Below, piece by piece: positions 49,001 through 61,929 of a stretch of 64,000 bases of DNA (the first letter of the stretch is position 1; each line of letters begins with the position of its first letter). This stretch comes from Phalacrocorax aristotelis (taxonomy: Eukaryota > Chordata > Aves > Suliformes > Phalacrocoracidae). Under the pieces are notes generated by a model. That model had not been told where the DNA came from, did not search any database, and was given only the letters and a program-made list of their open reading frames with translations. The position numbers were made by a program, and so were the translations under genes. The DNA lies in assembly GCF_949628215.1 (NCBI RefSeq), contig NC_134283.1, forward strand, positions 10,911,638-10,975,637, read 5' to 3'.

Positions 49001-52000
49001 AGAAGATTTATGCTTACAGGTTATTGGTATAAATTGCTAATTTCTGAAATGTAGTCCCAGATTTATGCTGGGAAAGGACTTTCTCACTCCTAAAAGTACA
49101 TTTCTTACTGCTGATAGTAATTTTCTTTATAGCTTAGCTTCTTATGAAAATGAGATTTATACTACCATATTATTAGCAATAACATAGTCCTATCTCCCTG
49201 AAGATGTTTTATAACCATGAGATAATTTTAGCTAAATTTGAAAAAAAAAGTGGAAGTCTAATTCATAAATAAGTTTCAGTAAAACTGAAGGCTGTTCAGA
49301 ATACAAAATCTACACTAATGCTGGCTCTGAGGGAAACAGAGGTACAACCTGAGTGTCACACACTCCATTTAGCAGGGGCCAGCTAGGCAATCCACAGGCA
49401 AGTGCTGTCCGAGGACGTTTCAGAACACACACAGAGAGAAACTGTGTTAACATGGTGGTGTGGTGAGCATTTGTGGATGTAAAGAATAGAGATTGATAGA
49501 AAGCAGGGCTCTCATTATTTCCAGTGCTCACAGAAGTACTTGTCTTCCAGCAGCAGAGTCTTTAGAAGTTTGGAGACCTGCACAGATGCTGGAATTCTTC
49601 TACAGTGTTATGCTTTGCCTCTTAGCAATAAACAAATTTGGTCAAGCAATAAAATGAAAAGCTGCTTTTGAAAATTTGACCTAGAAGTTTATCCTCAGTA
49701 AATTGGTTGTACTTCAGCAAGGCACACACATATATCCTGAAGTATATACTAGCAGTAAACAACTCTTTAAGTGCCTTGCTGAATTATATCCAAATACCAT
49801 AAAAAGGCACATGTAAAATTCTTCATTATGGAATAATTAATCTCCTGATCTCTTGATTCAAGTAGCTTCACAGTAATAGTTTTTTAACATCTTGGTAGAA
49901 AATCTGAAGACCTTATAAACTCATATAAAGCTGTATCCTTGACAGAAGCCAATATCTTGGCTTGGACTGACGGTATTGGAAGTGTGATTCCCAAAATAAC
50001 ATATGTCTGACAACAGGCTGGTATCTTACTAAACATATTCTTTTCCATTTTATCCATGCATGTGATTTTTCAAAGAAGGTCAGTCAGTTGCTGTAACCAG
50101 AAGAGAGATTTCCTGCATGAAGCAGGAATGGGCATTAAAAATTCATTAGTGCTAAAAGAGGCCAGGGTTAACCAGGGTTATTGAAACCAAGTCTCCCTTT
50201 TTAATGTTATTAAACCCAGCTTTGGAAGTTTTCATCCCATTTATTGTACATTGAGTCTTTTTGTATTTTGCTAAGCATCTTTAGCAATGGTGACAGCAAA
50301 GACTGTCTGTGCTCTTTATCAGTTCTGGCTGTGCTCGATTGTAGTTACTCAGGTTGTATTTGTAACAGGGTCCAAGCCAGAGCGAATTTTTTATTTCACT
50401 CGACCATGATTGCTAGGAAGCTATTGTTTTCTTCAGAATTATTGTTTGCCTAGTATTTAGAAAGAAAGGCCAGATTCTTGATTAGTAGCACGATATTTCC
50501 TCCAGCTGATGTGGTTTTCTGTCATATATCACATTATCTACCTACACAGAGATACATAGTGTCACAGCTCATGTGCTTAGACCCATAATCAGATCATAAA
50601 CAACCATTTTATTTGATTTCTCAAAAAGAGAATTGAGGGGTTAAGAGAAATCTCTAACCCGCAGAGAAGTCAAACACAAAATTCTTTGCATTTTAGCAGT
50701 CTTGATTTGTATGTTGTTTTTTCTCATCCACTCTTATTTGACTTTTATATAATATGTTCTACTGTTATAATTTTGGGAAGAGTGTATGGAAAATGGCGAG
50801 TTACAGCAAACCATCTGTGATATTTGTAATGTGCCTATGTACTGTCACATAGCAGAAGGCTATGAAGCTATGAGGTAGGTAAGGCAAACTGAGCAGTAGG
50901 GTAGCAATTGCTTGCTTTTGCACGCAAATGACTTTTGGACAAGGTGAGAGTCATAGGGCAGCTTGATGCACACAAAAAACAGTTTTGTGATTGAGATAAT
51001 CAATTGCTCATATAATTTTGAGATTGTGTATTACCTGGAAACATTAATATTTCAGTATTATACAGAGAACAAAACTCAGTGAAAGTTTGGTTACTCTAAT
51101 CAAGTAGCTTTAAAACAGACTTAAGTGAAATGCACTTTCAATTAATTCTTGTGAAATGAACAACATGCATTTCAATGAAAAAAAGTGGGACCCACTTCCT
51201 TGACTTTTCCTTATTTCTTCAGCTTCCTGAAAAATATATCTTTTATGGGCCAATATATTTGTGGAATACTTGGGGAAGGAATCTCTGTTGATGTCACTGT
51301 ATGCACAGGCACTAAGTGTAGCCTCAGACACCTCATTGCTTTTAATGCAATTGAAATTTTGCCCAGAGTATTTAGTGGGAAAATCTAGATTAATAGGCTA
51401 TTTATGAAGTTATCAGATACGAGAGAGATAAACATACTATAAACACATAAATAGACCACCTCGTAATGAAGAGGTTTCTGGTTTTCTGACAGGTTCCTTT
51501 GAGAAATGGAGCAATAGAAAGAGTATACTTTGTTAAATCACCGTTTCTTGACATATAGAATAATTTTATATTGGAAATGAGAGAATTATTAAGTTATTAT
51601 ATGGCCCATTTATACATACACATGTCACTGTGTTTATTGCAAATTCCTAACTGATAGGAAGGAGCAAAAGAAATAATTTCAGGTTAAATTCAAGAAGATA
51701 TCTAACACATAGAGAGTTTTTTTGTGAAGTATTGTACTAGTATAAATCTTTTCAACATTTTTTTTCTTTTTTTTCCCTGATATTATTTAGAAGTGAAGTT
51801 TTCAAAGAATGTTTTGTGCAGCTGCTACACTGCTTTTATCTGTTCTGCATGATACAAGGAGAAACTGCCAGCTTCATCTTCAGGGAAATACTCCGCCACA
51901 TGAGGCTTGATCCATTTATGAGATTATTAGTTCAAGGAGAATCTGTTTCAAATAGTCTTACTCACAACATAAACAAACATGTTGCAGTGTTTTGTTTCTC

Positions 52001-52980
52001 ACCTAAAGAACAAGGGTTTATTGCTTTACAACATTTATACAACTTGCTCTTTGTGTCTATTTAAACTCCACAAAATGTTTGTGTCCAAGTATCTTCACAC
52101 ACGGCTCTACTGAGTTTATACCCACTTTGTTGCATTACAAAAGGTAATTTATGTTTTGTAAAATCAATATATTGGATACTTCTTATCCATCATGCTGAAA
52201 TTAGATAAATAAGGATTGTTACTGAAAGATCGTACATTTTAAAGAAAGCCGTTAGGAAGAGAATTTGTCTCAGAACATTAAGTGTTAAGGAATGGTAGAT
52301 GGGTGAAACTTAGTAGTTTATAACAGTACTGAAATCAGATGCAAAAATTGTCTGGAGGGAGGTTGGAAATGGCTTTCAGTGTTTCTTGCGAAAGCACAGA
52401 GATAATGCTCATTGACCATGGCAGATCTATGCTATTCTTTCCAGGGTGGCCCAACAACACCATCAAGACCAAACTCACTGACCTTGCCAACAATCAGCCC
52501 ACGAGCACAACTGTCAGGCACCCTCTGAATCACACAGGAACTCTACTTATTCAAGTATGCCCAACAGATTAACAAGGCTGGTAGGCTGCCTGGCATGCCT
52601 GGGCTGGCTGCCTGCATCCTTCCTGCCAGCCGGGCCCTGCAGCAGCATGTGGCAATGGGCACTGCAGGCAGCTGCTGCTCAGGAACCGCACCAGACTCAG
52701 CGCTGCCCTGGAGAGAGCCCTTCTGGAGTTGCATAGACAGAACCTACGATGGCAAGGAGTTCCAGATATATACAGGAGTATCTCAATAAAATAAATTATG
52801 TGGATACAAATGGTCTTATCATTACTCCAAAATGGAGGCTTGTTAGCAGCTTGAGACTAATGCATTCTAGAAAGTCATAGAAAATTATTCTAGAAAGCCT
52901 CAGCTGATCAGCAAGTTCATCTGTCAGCTACACAGCAAGGAAACTATACTGTGTGTTTCCTCACCAGTGTCCTTAAAAAC
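40080..52980. other. Intergenic, no gene supported
   Basis: Thirteen kb of AT-rich DNA without a supportable exon on either strand. A minus-strand MIR-like fragment lies near 41650-41765. A moderately GC-rich 200-bp patch lies at 41850-42080 and another at 52560-52760; neither is recognised. A T-rich run is at 42460-42477. Confidence 0.55.
41650..41765 (-). repeat. MIR-like fragment, minus orientation
   Basis: 'CAGCAAACTGAAGCATAGAC' then AGCTTGTTCAAGGTCACAGAG and GAGCAGGATGTGAAAG mirrors the reverse complement of the MIR core (AAACTGAGGCACAGAG, CTTGCCCAAGGTCACA, GAGCCGGGATTCGAA). Confidence 0.65.
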
Positions 52981-52989
52981 TTTCAGTGT

Positions 52990-54430
52990 TGGAGACTAAA
53001 GTCTTCCTAGGTCAACTGTTCTGGAGTTTCACTATTATAATTGGGAAGCTTTTCTAATGTCTAACCTGAACTTCTTTTTTCCTGCCTTATAGGCTTTTGT
53101 ATTTTTTCCTGTCCATCCTGGGCAGGATATCACTGCTTTCCCAGTATTCAATGCTTTAAGCAATACAATCTCATTTTGTTCATTCTTGCATAGAATCTAA
53201 AAGATCCCTCATGTAGCCCTGCTCTGAATTTTCTTAATCTCAGCAACAGCTTTCTTGAAGAATGGCCCCCAAAACTGGGGCCCAAAATGTATTCCAGCCA
53301 AAGGTGCACCATTGCAAAGTAGATTAAAAGGTTACTTCATGTATGCCTTCCAGCCTGCACTTTCATTTAAACCTCCCACCATGTTATCTTCCATTTTTTG
53401 TGACTGCATTAACAGTGTTGACTCACGTCCAGCTTGTGAGTCACTGAGACTCCCAAGTTCTGCATTAGTGTTGCCTTATCATTTACTCCACATCTTCTAT
53501 TTTTGCAGTTGACTATTTCTGTTTGGAACAGTAGAGCAGTTACTCCTATTGACGAGTATTTCTTTTCAGACTGCTTTACAAATTTATGTTAACTCTCTTG
53601 CAGTCTCTCCTGGCTTGCTAGCATTTGCAAATTTAATAAGCACAGTCTCTATTCCATCTTCCAAGTCACTACCAAGAATGCTGAGCAGTACTTGTCTGGG
53701 ACAGACTTGTGTAGAATCCAGCATGATAAGGCCTTCAGTTTTCACTAGGAATCATTGAAGATTGCAATCCCAATATATTTTCCAAATAGTCCTGAGCCCA
53801 TCCTACAGCAGCTTCACCTAGAGGACAATTCCTTCTGTGTATGTTATATGAGGCGATGGCCCAAACTTTACTGGAGTCAAGACATTTGACTCCTACTGCT
53901 TCTTCTCCACTGACAGGGCCAGTTACCTTTGACAGAATGAAATTAGATTGTCTTGACAGAATTTGTTCTCAGTAAATCTATGATGTCTGTAAATCTTTGG
54001 GTTTTCCCATGTGTGTGATAATGTGTTCAAAAATATTTCACTATTTCCAAGAATTTTAATTCAGAGGTGTGATTTATAATTCCTCAGCTGCTAACTGCTT
54101 CACTTTTTCTTAGAATAGGAACTAAGCTTCTTTTCCTTTTTTCACTTGGTATCTTTAAGTACCAGTTTTTAGAGAGAACTACTATGACTTCTGGAACTGC
54201 TTCAGTTACTTCTTTAAACATCCTAGGAGGACAAAGTTCATCAGATTCAGCTGATACGAACACTCCTTAATCTGTATTTTTCCTCTTCTAGGTTAAGTTC
54301 TTATCCCTCCCTCACTGGTGCTAATTACGTTAGGGAACTGATCTGTTTTAAAAGGGTAATGAAAAAAGCTAGCAAACACTTCAGTCTTTTCCAGAGCTGC
54401 CATTTGTTGATCTGTTCCAAGTAAAATACT
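52990..54430 (-). mobile_element. Old CR1/L3-type LINE fragment, about 1.4 kb
   Basis: On the + strand the segment runs collinear with the antisense of old CR1/L3-like elements known from turtles and other reptiles. In order: 'TTTTCTAATGTCTAACCTGA' (53052 on), 'GAACTGG'-type blocks near 53270, 'GTTGACTCACGTCCAGCTTG' near 53415, 'TTTGCAAATTTAATAAGCAC' near 53625, 'GTACTTGTCTGGGACAGACT' near 53690, 'TTTACTGGAGTCAAGACATT' near 53868, 'CAGTAAATCTATGATGTCTG' near 53971, 'GGAACTGCTTCAGTTACTTC' near 54194 and 'AGCAAACACTTCAGTCTTTT' near 54371. It is heavily diverged and carries no intact frame. Confidence 0.8.
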
Positions 54431-55044
54431 GTCACTTTCCTTAGATTTTGTTTTACAAGCAGTGTGTGGATATACTGCTGCACACTGATATAAAGAGCAG
54501 ATCCTATTCCAGGAGATTCTGCTCCGGAAAATGTTTTTAGTGCTCAGTTTGGCTACTGTAGTTCAGATTTCTTACGATACAGAGATACAAAGCATTTCCT
54601 TCTGTCTTACAGAGCCCAAAGCAACAACATTTTGAAAATCTCTTTAGTCCACCCTAACAAAAACTTTTGTTTTGAACTGAGAACATCATTCAATAGCTAC
54701 AATTTATATAATTTCAAAAAAAGTGGCTTTATTTTAAGCTACATACACTTAACCGTATGGTCTTCCGGTTACAGAGAAACATAATTTTTTCAGAGAAAAT
54801 AAGCAAGCAGAAATTAGGAGATTATCTTTACAGGGATCATGAATTTAATCACTGGATTGCTCACCAGAACACAGATGCTCAAGTAAGAGTCACACGGAGG
54901 ATGGAAACATACTCATCAGTAGGCTAATGACATTGTTAATTGCTGTCCTTACTTACAAATAAAATTGAATCAGTGGAGAGGATTACAATTTAGTTTGGTT
55001 TATAGCTGAACAAATCCTCATCATATTTTAGCTATTTTAAACAA

Positions 55045-55130
55045 GATAAGCTCCTAGGAGAATTTATCCTATATTCTCCTATATGGTAGGAGACATATCT
55101 TATATTCTCCGATATATTGTGGAATATAAA
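55045..55130. repeat. Cluster of short direct and inverted repeats
   Basis: ATATTCTCC recurs, once followed by TATAT and once by GATAT, together with inverted CTCCTAGGAG and GTAGGAGA copies. It is probably local slippage. Confidence 0.5.
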
Positions 55131-56094
55131 CTACAATTACATTCTGTCTGGGACAGGGAATGACTCATTTGGATCTATGTCCCTTGACTTTTACATATAT
55201 GTATCATCATGGGTTTAGTCCACGAGCAATCAAAGAATCATTAACTTTGCTCAGACAGCCCCCCTTCTATCTGACATCTGCCAACCAGTAACAGTAGAAA
55301 TGGTGGGGTTATAACACAACCTGAGACACTGCTTATTTTTACTGAGACTTATCCAGCTCGTTATGAAGTCTTATTCAAACATGTGAGCAAGTTATCAAAT
55401 TATACTACTTGATCAGATATTCCACAAGAGCTTCAAGCTATGTGGAATTATGACTGGCCTTCAAGGCCAGATTCAGTAACAGCTCTGCTCCTAAAGTTTA
55501 GGCACTTGATCTCAGGAGCAGACTTTATAATCCGGTGTTACAGGAGAATTTGAAAGGGCAAGCAGAAGGGATCTGGAGAGTCACATGCTGAGCAGGAAGC
55601 AGTGTGCTATTTTCTAGGGAAGTAGTGGAGACAAGCTGGGTCTTACACTCTGTGTTGCAAGCAGTTTTATTCTCTGCAGTCTGGGAGGATCTTCTGTCCA
55701 TTCAGATTCCACAGCTCTGATTCCTCTTCTGTGTGATACTACTTCTGCCTGTTCACTCACAGAACAGAACAAGGGCTTCCTTTTTTATCTTGAGAGCTTC
55801 CCAGAGGAAATGTAATGGTGGCATCTCCTTTTCTGGTAAAGGCAGTTGCTCAGGAAAGAGGTATGGAAGTTTGTGTTATTCATCCTTTTTGCTTAAAATA
55901 TGTCTGAGTGAAAGAGCTCAAGACTGATTTCCATACTCCCTGTGCTACAGAGTTTTTCTATCTTTATGCCTCTATCAGAAAAGCAGGGAAAATTAAAACC
56001 AAAAATGTCAGCATCTCCAGATAAGTAAGAAAAATTCTAAATCACTGGTTTTTTTGCTGGGTTTCAAATTAAGCCCAAGTTTTATTTTAGGTAC

Positions 56095-56200
56095 CAGAGG
56101 CCTGGATCCTCGGAGATTTATCTTCCTAAAACCCAGTTGGCTTCTGTGGGAGTTTAATGACTAAAGTACCAAGATACTCTCACAAATCTGGGCAAGTGAA
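56095..56200. repeat. Ancient palindromic MITE-like repeat relic
   Basis: 'GGCCTGGATCCTCGGAGATT' on the left, 'TCTGTGGGAGTTTAATGACT' in the middle and CACAAATCTGGGC on the right match the layout of palindromic elements with ends GGCCCAGATCCTC / GAGGATCTGGGCC and a core TCAATGGGAGTTAGGTG seen in turtles and archosaurs. Confidence 0.6.
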
Positions 56201-58289
56201 GTCTTTGATTGGCTCTGGCCCTCAGTTTCAAGCAAAAGACAGTTGGTATTTTGCAAGATCACTCCTGGAGTGGCAAAGCAGGGACAGAAATATGTGTTTT
56301 GTCTATTGATTGCCTATTACAATTTTCATTCAATTATTTGAGTTACATGTTCTTCACTTATATGAGAACACCCTGCATCTGAAACTTGACTGTTTCAATG
56401 TACCCTGGATTAGCCTAGGTTACTTGTTCCCTTCTGAGTTGTTTATGTGCTGTTCCCTTGTCTTTGCTGTTGGGCAAATGCTAAAAATAAGAATTTGCTT
56501 ATCTAATTTGTATGGATCTTCACAATGTATGTGATTTCACTGGCTCCTTTCCCCTCGAGCAGCAGACAGATTTTCCAGACCTTATGACTATGGACTACGC
56601 ATTCATTGCTGTCATAAGTCAGAGGATTTTTCCTCTCAATACTGACATGTCAAATTAAGACCCCCCAAATTTTTCCATAGGGAATAGTTAGAGATTACAG
56701 TTTCTGTTTGTTCTGATTGGGCTCTGGACCTATGAACTCTGATCTGATTATATTTATTTCCAGTCCTGGAAATCCAATTAACACCTTGTAAAATTGTTTA
56801 TTGTAAGAGTGCCTAAAAATGAGCTGACACCTATGAACTGATTTTTTGTTTTTCCTTTAGATTAGCTGGGTAAATTGTATTTGGTGTCAGATTAATAACT
56901 TGTATGACAGAAGAAGAATCAGGTAAACTTCCCTTTGTTGTCAGCCCCTATGCTAAAATCTTTGCTAGAGATGCCATGTCGGAGAAAGATCAGGTTATTC
57001 TGCCTTCAAGCCTGTCCTGACACTCCCTGTTCTACCAAAACAGCTCAGTGTAAGTTCCTGTTTGTCAACTGCAACATTGTTTTTGGAAAAAGGAACTGCA
57101 GTACAGAGGTCACCAAATGTGCTTTTTTTGGTATGGTTTGGATTTAATCAGAATAGGCACATATTTAAATTGTCTGTATCACGAGTCAGTAGAAAGTTCT
57201 AAAACATAACCTCCGGATGGGAGTTTGAGGCACAGAGATGGTTGTTTAAAGTTATGCAGATACGGTTCTTTATGTACCCTTGAACATGCTCAGAATATGC
57301 AGCAAGTTTATTTCCTGTTTTAAAAGGTCTAATAGAAATTATTTTTCACAGCAGGGAGTATGATAGTCAATGCTGGTGTTTACAATACTGAGTAAAGGTC
57401 TTAGGACTAGCTTATCTGTACATCTCTTATTAACTCACACCAGTTAAAAAAAGTTACATACCCTTAGAAACTTACAGAGAGTAGGAAGGATTTAAAATGC
57501 ACTTTCTCTTCTATCTGCATGCATAATTCTTTTTTTTTTTTTTTTGAGTTGAACTGAGGAAATGATATGGGAAAACAATAGAGCAGTAAGTTATATTGTG
57601 ACAGTTTGAAACTTCTTTGTGTGCTGGCTCCAGGTGTAGAATTGCTGTATCACTGAGCTGCTCAGCACGTGTGGAGTCAGCAAACACAGCACACAGAGCA
57701 AAGAAAGCAATCAGGTGGCAGTGCTGGCTTGCAAGGGCCACAGGCCTGTGGTGGTCAGGGGTGGCTGGAAGCTTTGTCAGGGTCAAAGAAGAGAAAGGAA
57801 TTCCTGGGAAACATAATAACATTAGCTGGTAGACCAGTCAAAAACAAAAGGTATAGGATGCACAAGAGAAATAAATAAACAGTGACATGGAGGAGAAGAT
57901 AATCAGGGCTGAGGGAAGAAGAGGAAGGATCCTGGAATACCCTAACCTAAGCCCAAATAGCATGCAAAAATCAGTGACAGTGCAGGTGTTCTGGGCTTTT
58001 ATAAAACTGTATTGTTAAGTGATTTAACAAGCACATGTGTGGAACTATTTACTTCCACAGTTATGTTCTCTCATGGTTGGAATTTTGCCTCTGGAGGAGC
58101 AGAACTGGCACTGTGTTTGAATAACAAATTTTGCTCAGCAAATGCACTAGAGATGTCGTGAACACCTCCGCACACACACGTAACTGGAGCCTACCTGGGC
58201 CAAAGGCAATTTAAAAGCATAGGAGCTTAACATACAGAGACTCAGTTTAGCACCCAGTTTAGTAACCAGCTGGCAAAACTTCTAGTTTG

Positions 58290-58375
58290 AGAGCAGATCT
58301 TTAGCCAGATTGTGACCCCAGCTGCACCAGTATGAATACAAGTTAATTTCCAAGACTCTGACTGAATTTGTCCAG
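58290..58375. repeat. Ancient palindromic MITE-like repeat relic
   Basis: 'GCCAGATTGTGACCCCAGCT' followed by GCACCAGTATGAATACAAG resembles the 'GCCAGATTCTGATCTCAGTTACACCAGTGTAAATCC' repeat of reptiles. Diverged. Confidence 0.45.
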
Positions 58376-60964
58376 TAAATTCATTGTCCCTGAAATCAGA
58401 ATTTTGTCCTCCCTGTGCAATCTCAGTTTTATTATAGGATAGGTCAGATTCCTTGAGGGAATAATGAAACATCTAAGACATCTGGCAAATCTCCTTTCTG
58501 ACAGTGATACAGTGGTAAAATAGGTCAGTGTAGTTTAGGGTTGCTTTTGAATCCATGAGATAGGAGACACAGGAGTCTTTTCTAGCACAGCAAACTGAAT
58601 CCTAGGGAATGTGAGATCAGTTATTACAGGGAAGATGTACAGAGATATAAGAGAGGTCTAAAAAAAGAAATTAAAAAGATTTTAAGTCTGCAAAACCAGA
58701 CAAGATTAAATTAATTAAATAGTTCTAAGTAATTTACTACAGTGTTGTCTGCTATTTACAAGTGCTTGAAAGGCAGTGCAACTCCAGTGAAATAGTATAA
58801 TACAGTATATAGTGTATATGTTAGCATAGTAGACAATGAACTGACCACTAGCTTAAACACTTCTTCTGGACACATTAGTATACTAAAATGTAGCAATAAC
58901 CAAAGGAAAGTTGAAAAGGGAAAGAAGAAAAGGAAGAAATTTTTCAAGATTAAAACTAAGAATCATGTCCTGACAGTAACATTTGGAGTTGTTTCCAAGC
59001 AGATATAGCTTGTAATATTTAACTATATTCTTAACAATGTACGCTATTCTCATTAGATAGAGAAATAAATTCTAGTTCCAGCAAAATTAGTGGCAACTTT
59101 TGAGGCCCTCTGAAATTATCCATAACTTGCAAGAGTAATTTCTGAAAGTTCATATGTCTAAAGGAAGAGTATAGCTATTCACACAACAGACCCAGAGATT
59201 TTTAAAAATCTGTTTAATGAAGAAACACAAGAAAAATAATGAGTAGCTGGATTTAGGGCAAGGCCTACAACAGAATATTTAATTTGGCTTCAATGAAGGG
59301 GTCTGGATTTATCATTTGTTGTTAATCTAGACACTCTGCTTGTCCTCATTTATCTTCCTTTCAGAGCTACTGAGAAGAGCTTCAGAAATACATTTCAGCA
59401 CATAGTGGAAACAGACTATGCTCACAGCTAGTAATGAAGAAATAATGTAATTGATTGCTGTTATGTAATGCCACTTGGCAAATTAATGTGAACTGCTACA
59501 GAGTAAATAAAAGCTAGTGCTATTTCTGGAATATGGCTTAGAAACATCTTGACCAAAGACCTGGAGCATCCAAATATTTGACTGATTTTTTTTTCCACAG
59601 AAAACATTGACATAAATGGCTGTTGTTTAAAGGTGTTGCAAGGAGACTCTAGAGATTAAGAGCTCCTGTATCGCTGCTGAGTAAGGACAGTGCAGCCTGT
59701 GTACTGTACCCAGCTGCCTCTGTCACAGTCCTGCAGCTCCTTAGTTCCTGTCATCTCTGCTAAGCTGGCAAGAGCATTCTGTTAATTCCACCAGCTCCTG
59801 GGGATGAAGTGATGTGGTCTGAAATGAGGCCACCCAGTGCGCTGCATAGGGAAGCATAAAGTATGAAATGCTACCTTCCACTGAGATGCATTCCCAGCCA
59901 GAGCCACAAAGCTCTTGTGTGTGTATTAGGAATCATCTTTTGAAGTTAATAACCTAAGATTTTTTAACGTGAGCTCCTTTCCTCCGCAGTATGGGAAGTT
60001 TAACCACAGCTACGGTCCATAAGTCTACACAATCCGTAAGGGCCTTGCAAGGACTGCTGAACAACTGCAAGCAGACACATGTTAGAGCATTTCCTATGCA
60101 AGGCTGCCAGGCTGCCCTGTGATTCAGAGGGGGAACTTCCACCTACATGGGGGGCATTGAAAGCCAACAGGTACAAAAGCTGAGGCACAAATTATGGGCA
60201 GTTTAACTGGCTTCTGTCACACCCTTTGGAGACCTCATCCTATACTAGCAGAGCCTGATGACATTAGCCAGCCCTTGTTTGTTATCATCCCCATCTTTGT
60301 CCTGAAATCTAAAACAAAATTAATCCTTTTATTTTTGTAAATGGGTCAACAAAATAATTTATCTCTATCCTAATGACTAAGAGATGCGGGCAACCTCTTT
60401 GCCTTGGTTTGGGAAATTTTAGAGTAGATTAAATAATTTGTTGCTATTACTGCACACTTGCATCACAAACTAAATAGATTAAGGTATTTTGGGGGGATGG
60501 CCTTTTTTTTTTAAATTAAGGATCATATAGCATTTCCAATATACTATCTTTAAATTTTTCATCTGCTCATTTACATTGATTTTTAAATTCCTTCTTCCTT
60601 TGCCATTTGAGTAACAAATCACAAATAACAAATTTAAACTGCTATTTATAAAATGCAATGGGTAGGTTGGGGCCTTTGCTGATTACAATTCAAAGTTTAC
60701 TCAGTTTTGACCCTTCATGTTTACGAGTAATTGTTTCTTTCCTGTTAATTCTATTGTGAACAGAAAACCAGCTGCATTGATAAGAAAAGAAATCGGGTAA
60801 ATCTGATTTTACACTGGGGATCCACTAACCTGTAATTTGATGTCTGATTATTTGCTTTTGACTGCTTACATTTTTATTGCTGGGATTTCCTTCCCTTCAG
60901 GACTCTTAGATTGAGAAAAGATTTCACAAAAAATCTCATGGGATAGCTTATGGAGCCTTAATAT

Positions 60965-61925
60965 CTGAATATTAACTGGCATTGCAGCTCAGCTGCTGTG
61001 GTGCTGGAAGACCTCCCAGGCTCACCACCACTGAGGGGATGGCCACGCGCAATTGATCTGGGTGGAGGGATGGCCACCACTGCCTGGCCATGGGCCATTT
61101 TCCTTGTCTCTGTGCCCTGAAGGAAGAAGGGCTGAAGGATGCACTGAGCCACACACAACAGCCAAGTGGCATCAGCGCAGAGGAAGATGGCTGTCTCCTC
61201 TCCCTGCCCTGCACCCTGCCTGTGGCCACGCAGGGCTCACCGGGGCAGGACAGCACCAAGGCCTGCCACCACCCTCAGTGAGGTGAGGCAACCATTTTTC
61301 CCACCAGTGCCCTGCTATGGTGTGGCTGATGCCATGGCCTGTGACCCCCCCCCTCCTGGCTGGACCAGGCAGCCATCTTCTTCTCAGTACCCTACTCTGG
61401 GATACCTGAAGCCTTTGACCACTGCCAGAGAGTCAGCTGTCAGCACCCTGAGGCCCTAATAGCTGTGACCAGCCTCACCTGGGGACCCCATCCACACCCT
61501 GCCCATAGGCCCTGAGGCGCCATTTAAGCTCAAGCATGGGCTATCAGCTTTTCCTGAGCTATGAGGTTCTAGTGGTGGTCTTTAGCTTGACCATGGCTAT
61601 GCCTGCCATGGGCCAGTTCATCTGCATCCTCACCTGTAGACTGACATTCTGACATAGTCTTTGACCTGTAGACTGACATTCTGACATAGTCTTTGACCTC
61701 TCTTCTCGCTCTGGATCTGCCTCATGACCTGCCAGTACCTAGCACTGGTGAGGCTTCAGCCACCAACAGCAAGGTGGCTGTCTTGGTGCTACAGGGCTGC
61801 TCTGGGGTGGCCACCTCTGTGGGCTGAGGTTGGTGCTGTCTGACATGGATGTACCTGGCCTGAGGTTGCTGGTAGCTCTCCCAAAGTCATAGGCCCCCTC
61901 AGGAGCACCATGTATGCCAAGGCAG
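60965..61925. repeat. GC-rich, CpG-poor segment, probable unclassified interspersed repeat
   Basis: About 960 bases that are abruptly richer in GC than the surrounding AT-rich DNA but low in CpG, with recurring GCCATGG, GGCCACC, CTGACAT and TGACCT words. That pattern suggests an inserted element whose CpGs have decayed, rather than a promoter. It contains a perfect 32-bp tandem duplication. Short open frames on both strands overlap and none looks like a real protein. I cannot name the family. Confidence 0.5.
61633..61696 (+). repeat. Perfect 32-bp tandem duplication
   Basis: Units 61633-61664 and 61665-61696 are identical; each begins CCTGTAGACTGACATTCTGA. Perfect identity suggests a recent duplication or ongoing slippage. 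Confidence 0.95.
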
Positions 61926-61929
61926 TATG

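Larger units (their letters stand above)
54435..60955. other. Intergenic, no gene supported
   Basis: AT-rich with no supportable exon. It contains short repeats at 55045-55130, palindromic-repeat relics at 56095-56200 and 58290-58375, and T16 at 57530-57545. The other open frames lack domains. Confidence 0.55.

Noticed and set aside
52339..52572. 77-codon frame with a possible glycosylation-rich end, near AATAAA at about 52787
   Set aside because: I considered an endogenous retroviral remnant, but found no LTR ends, duplication or recognisable retroviral motif.
60958..61459. Several overlapping open frames in the GC-rich block
   Set aside because: They overlap on both strands, have biased composition and no domains. 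The block is better explained as a repeat.
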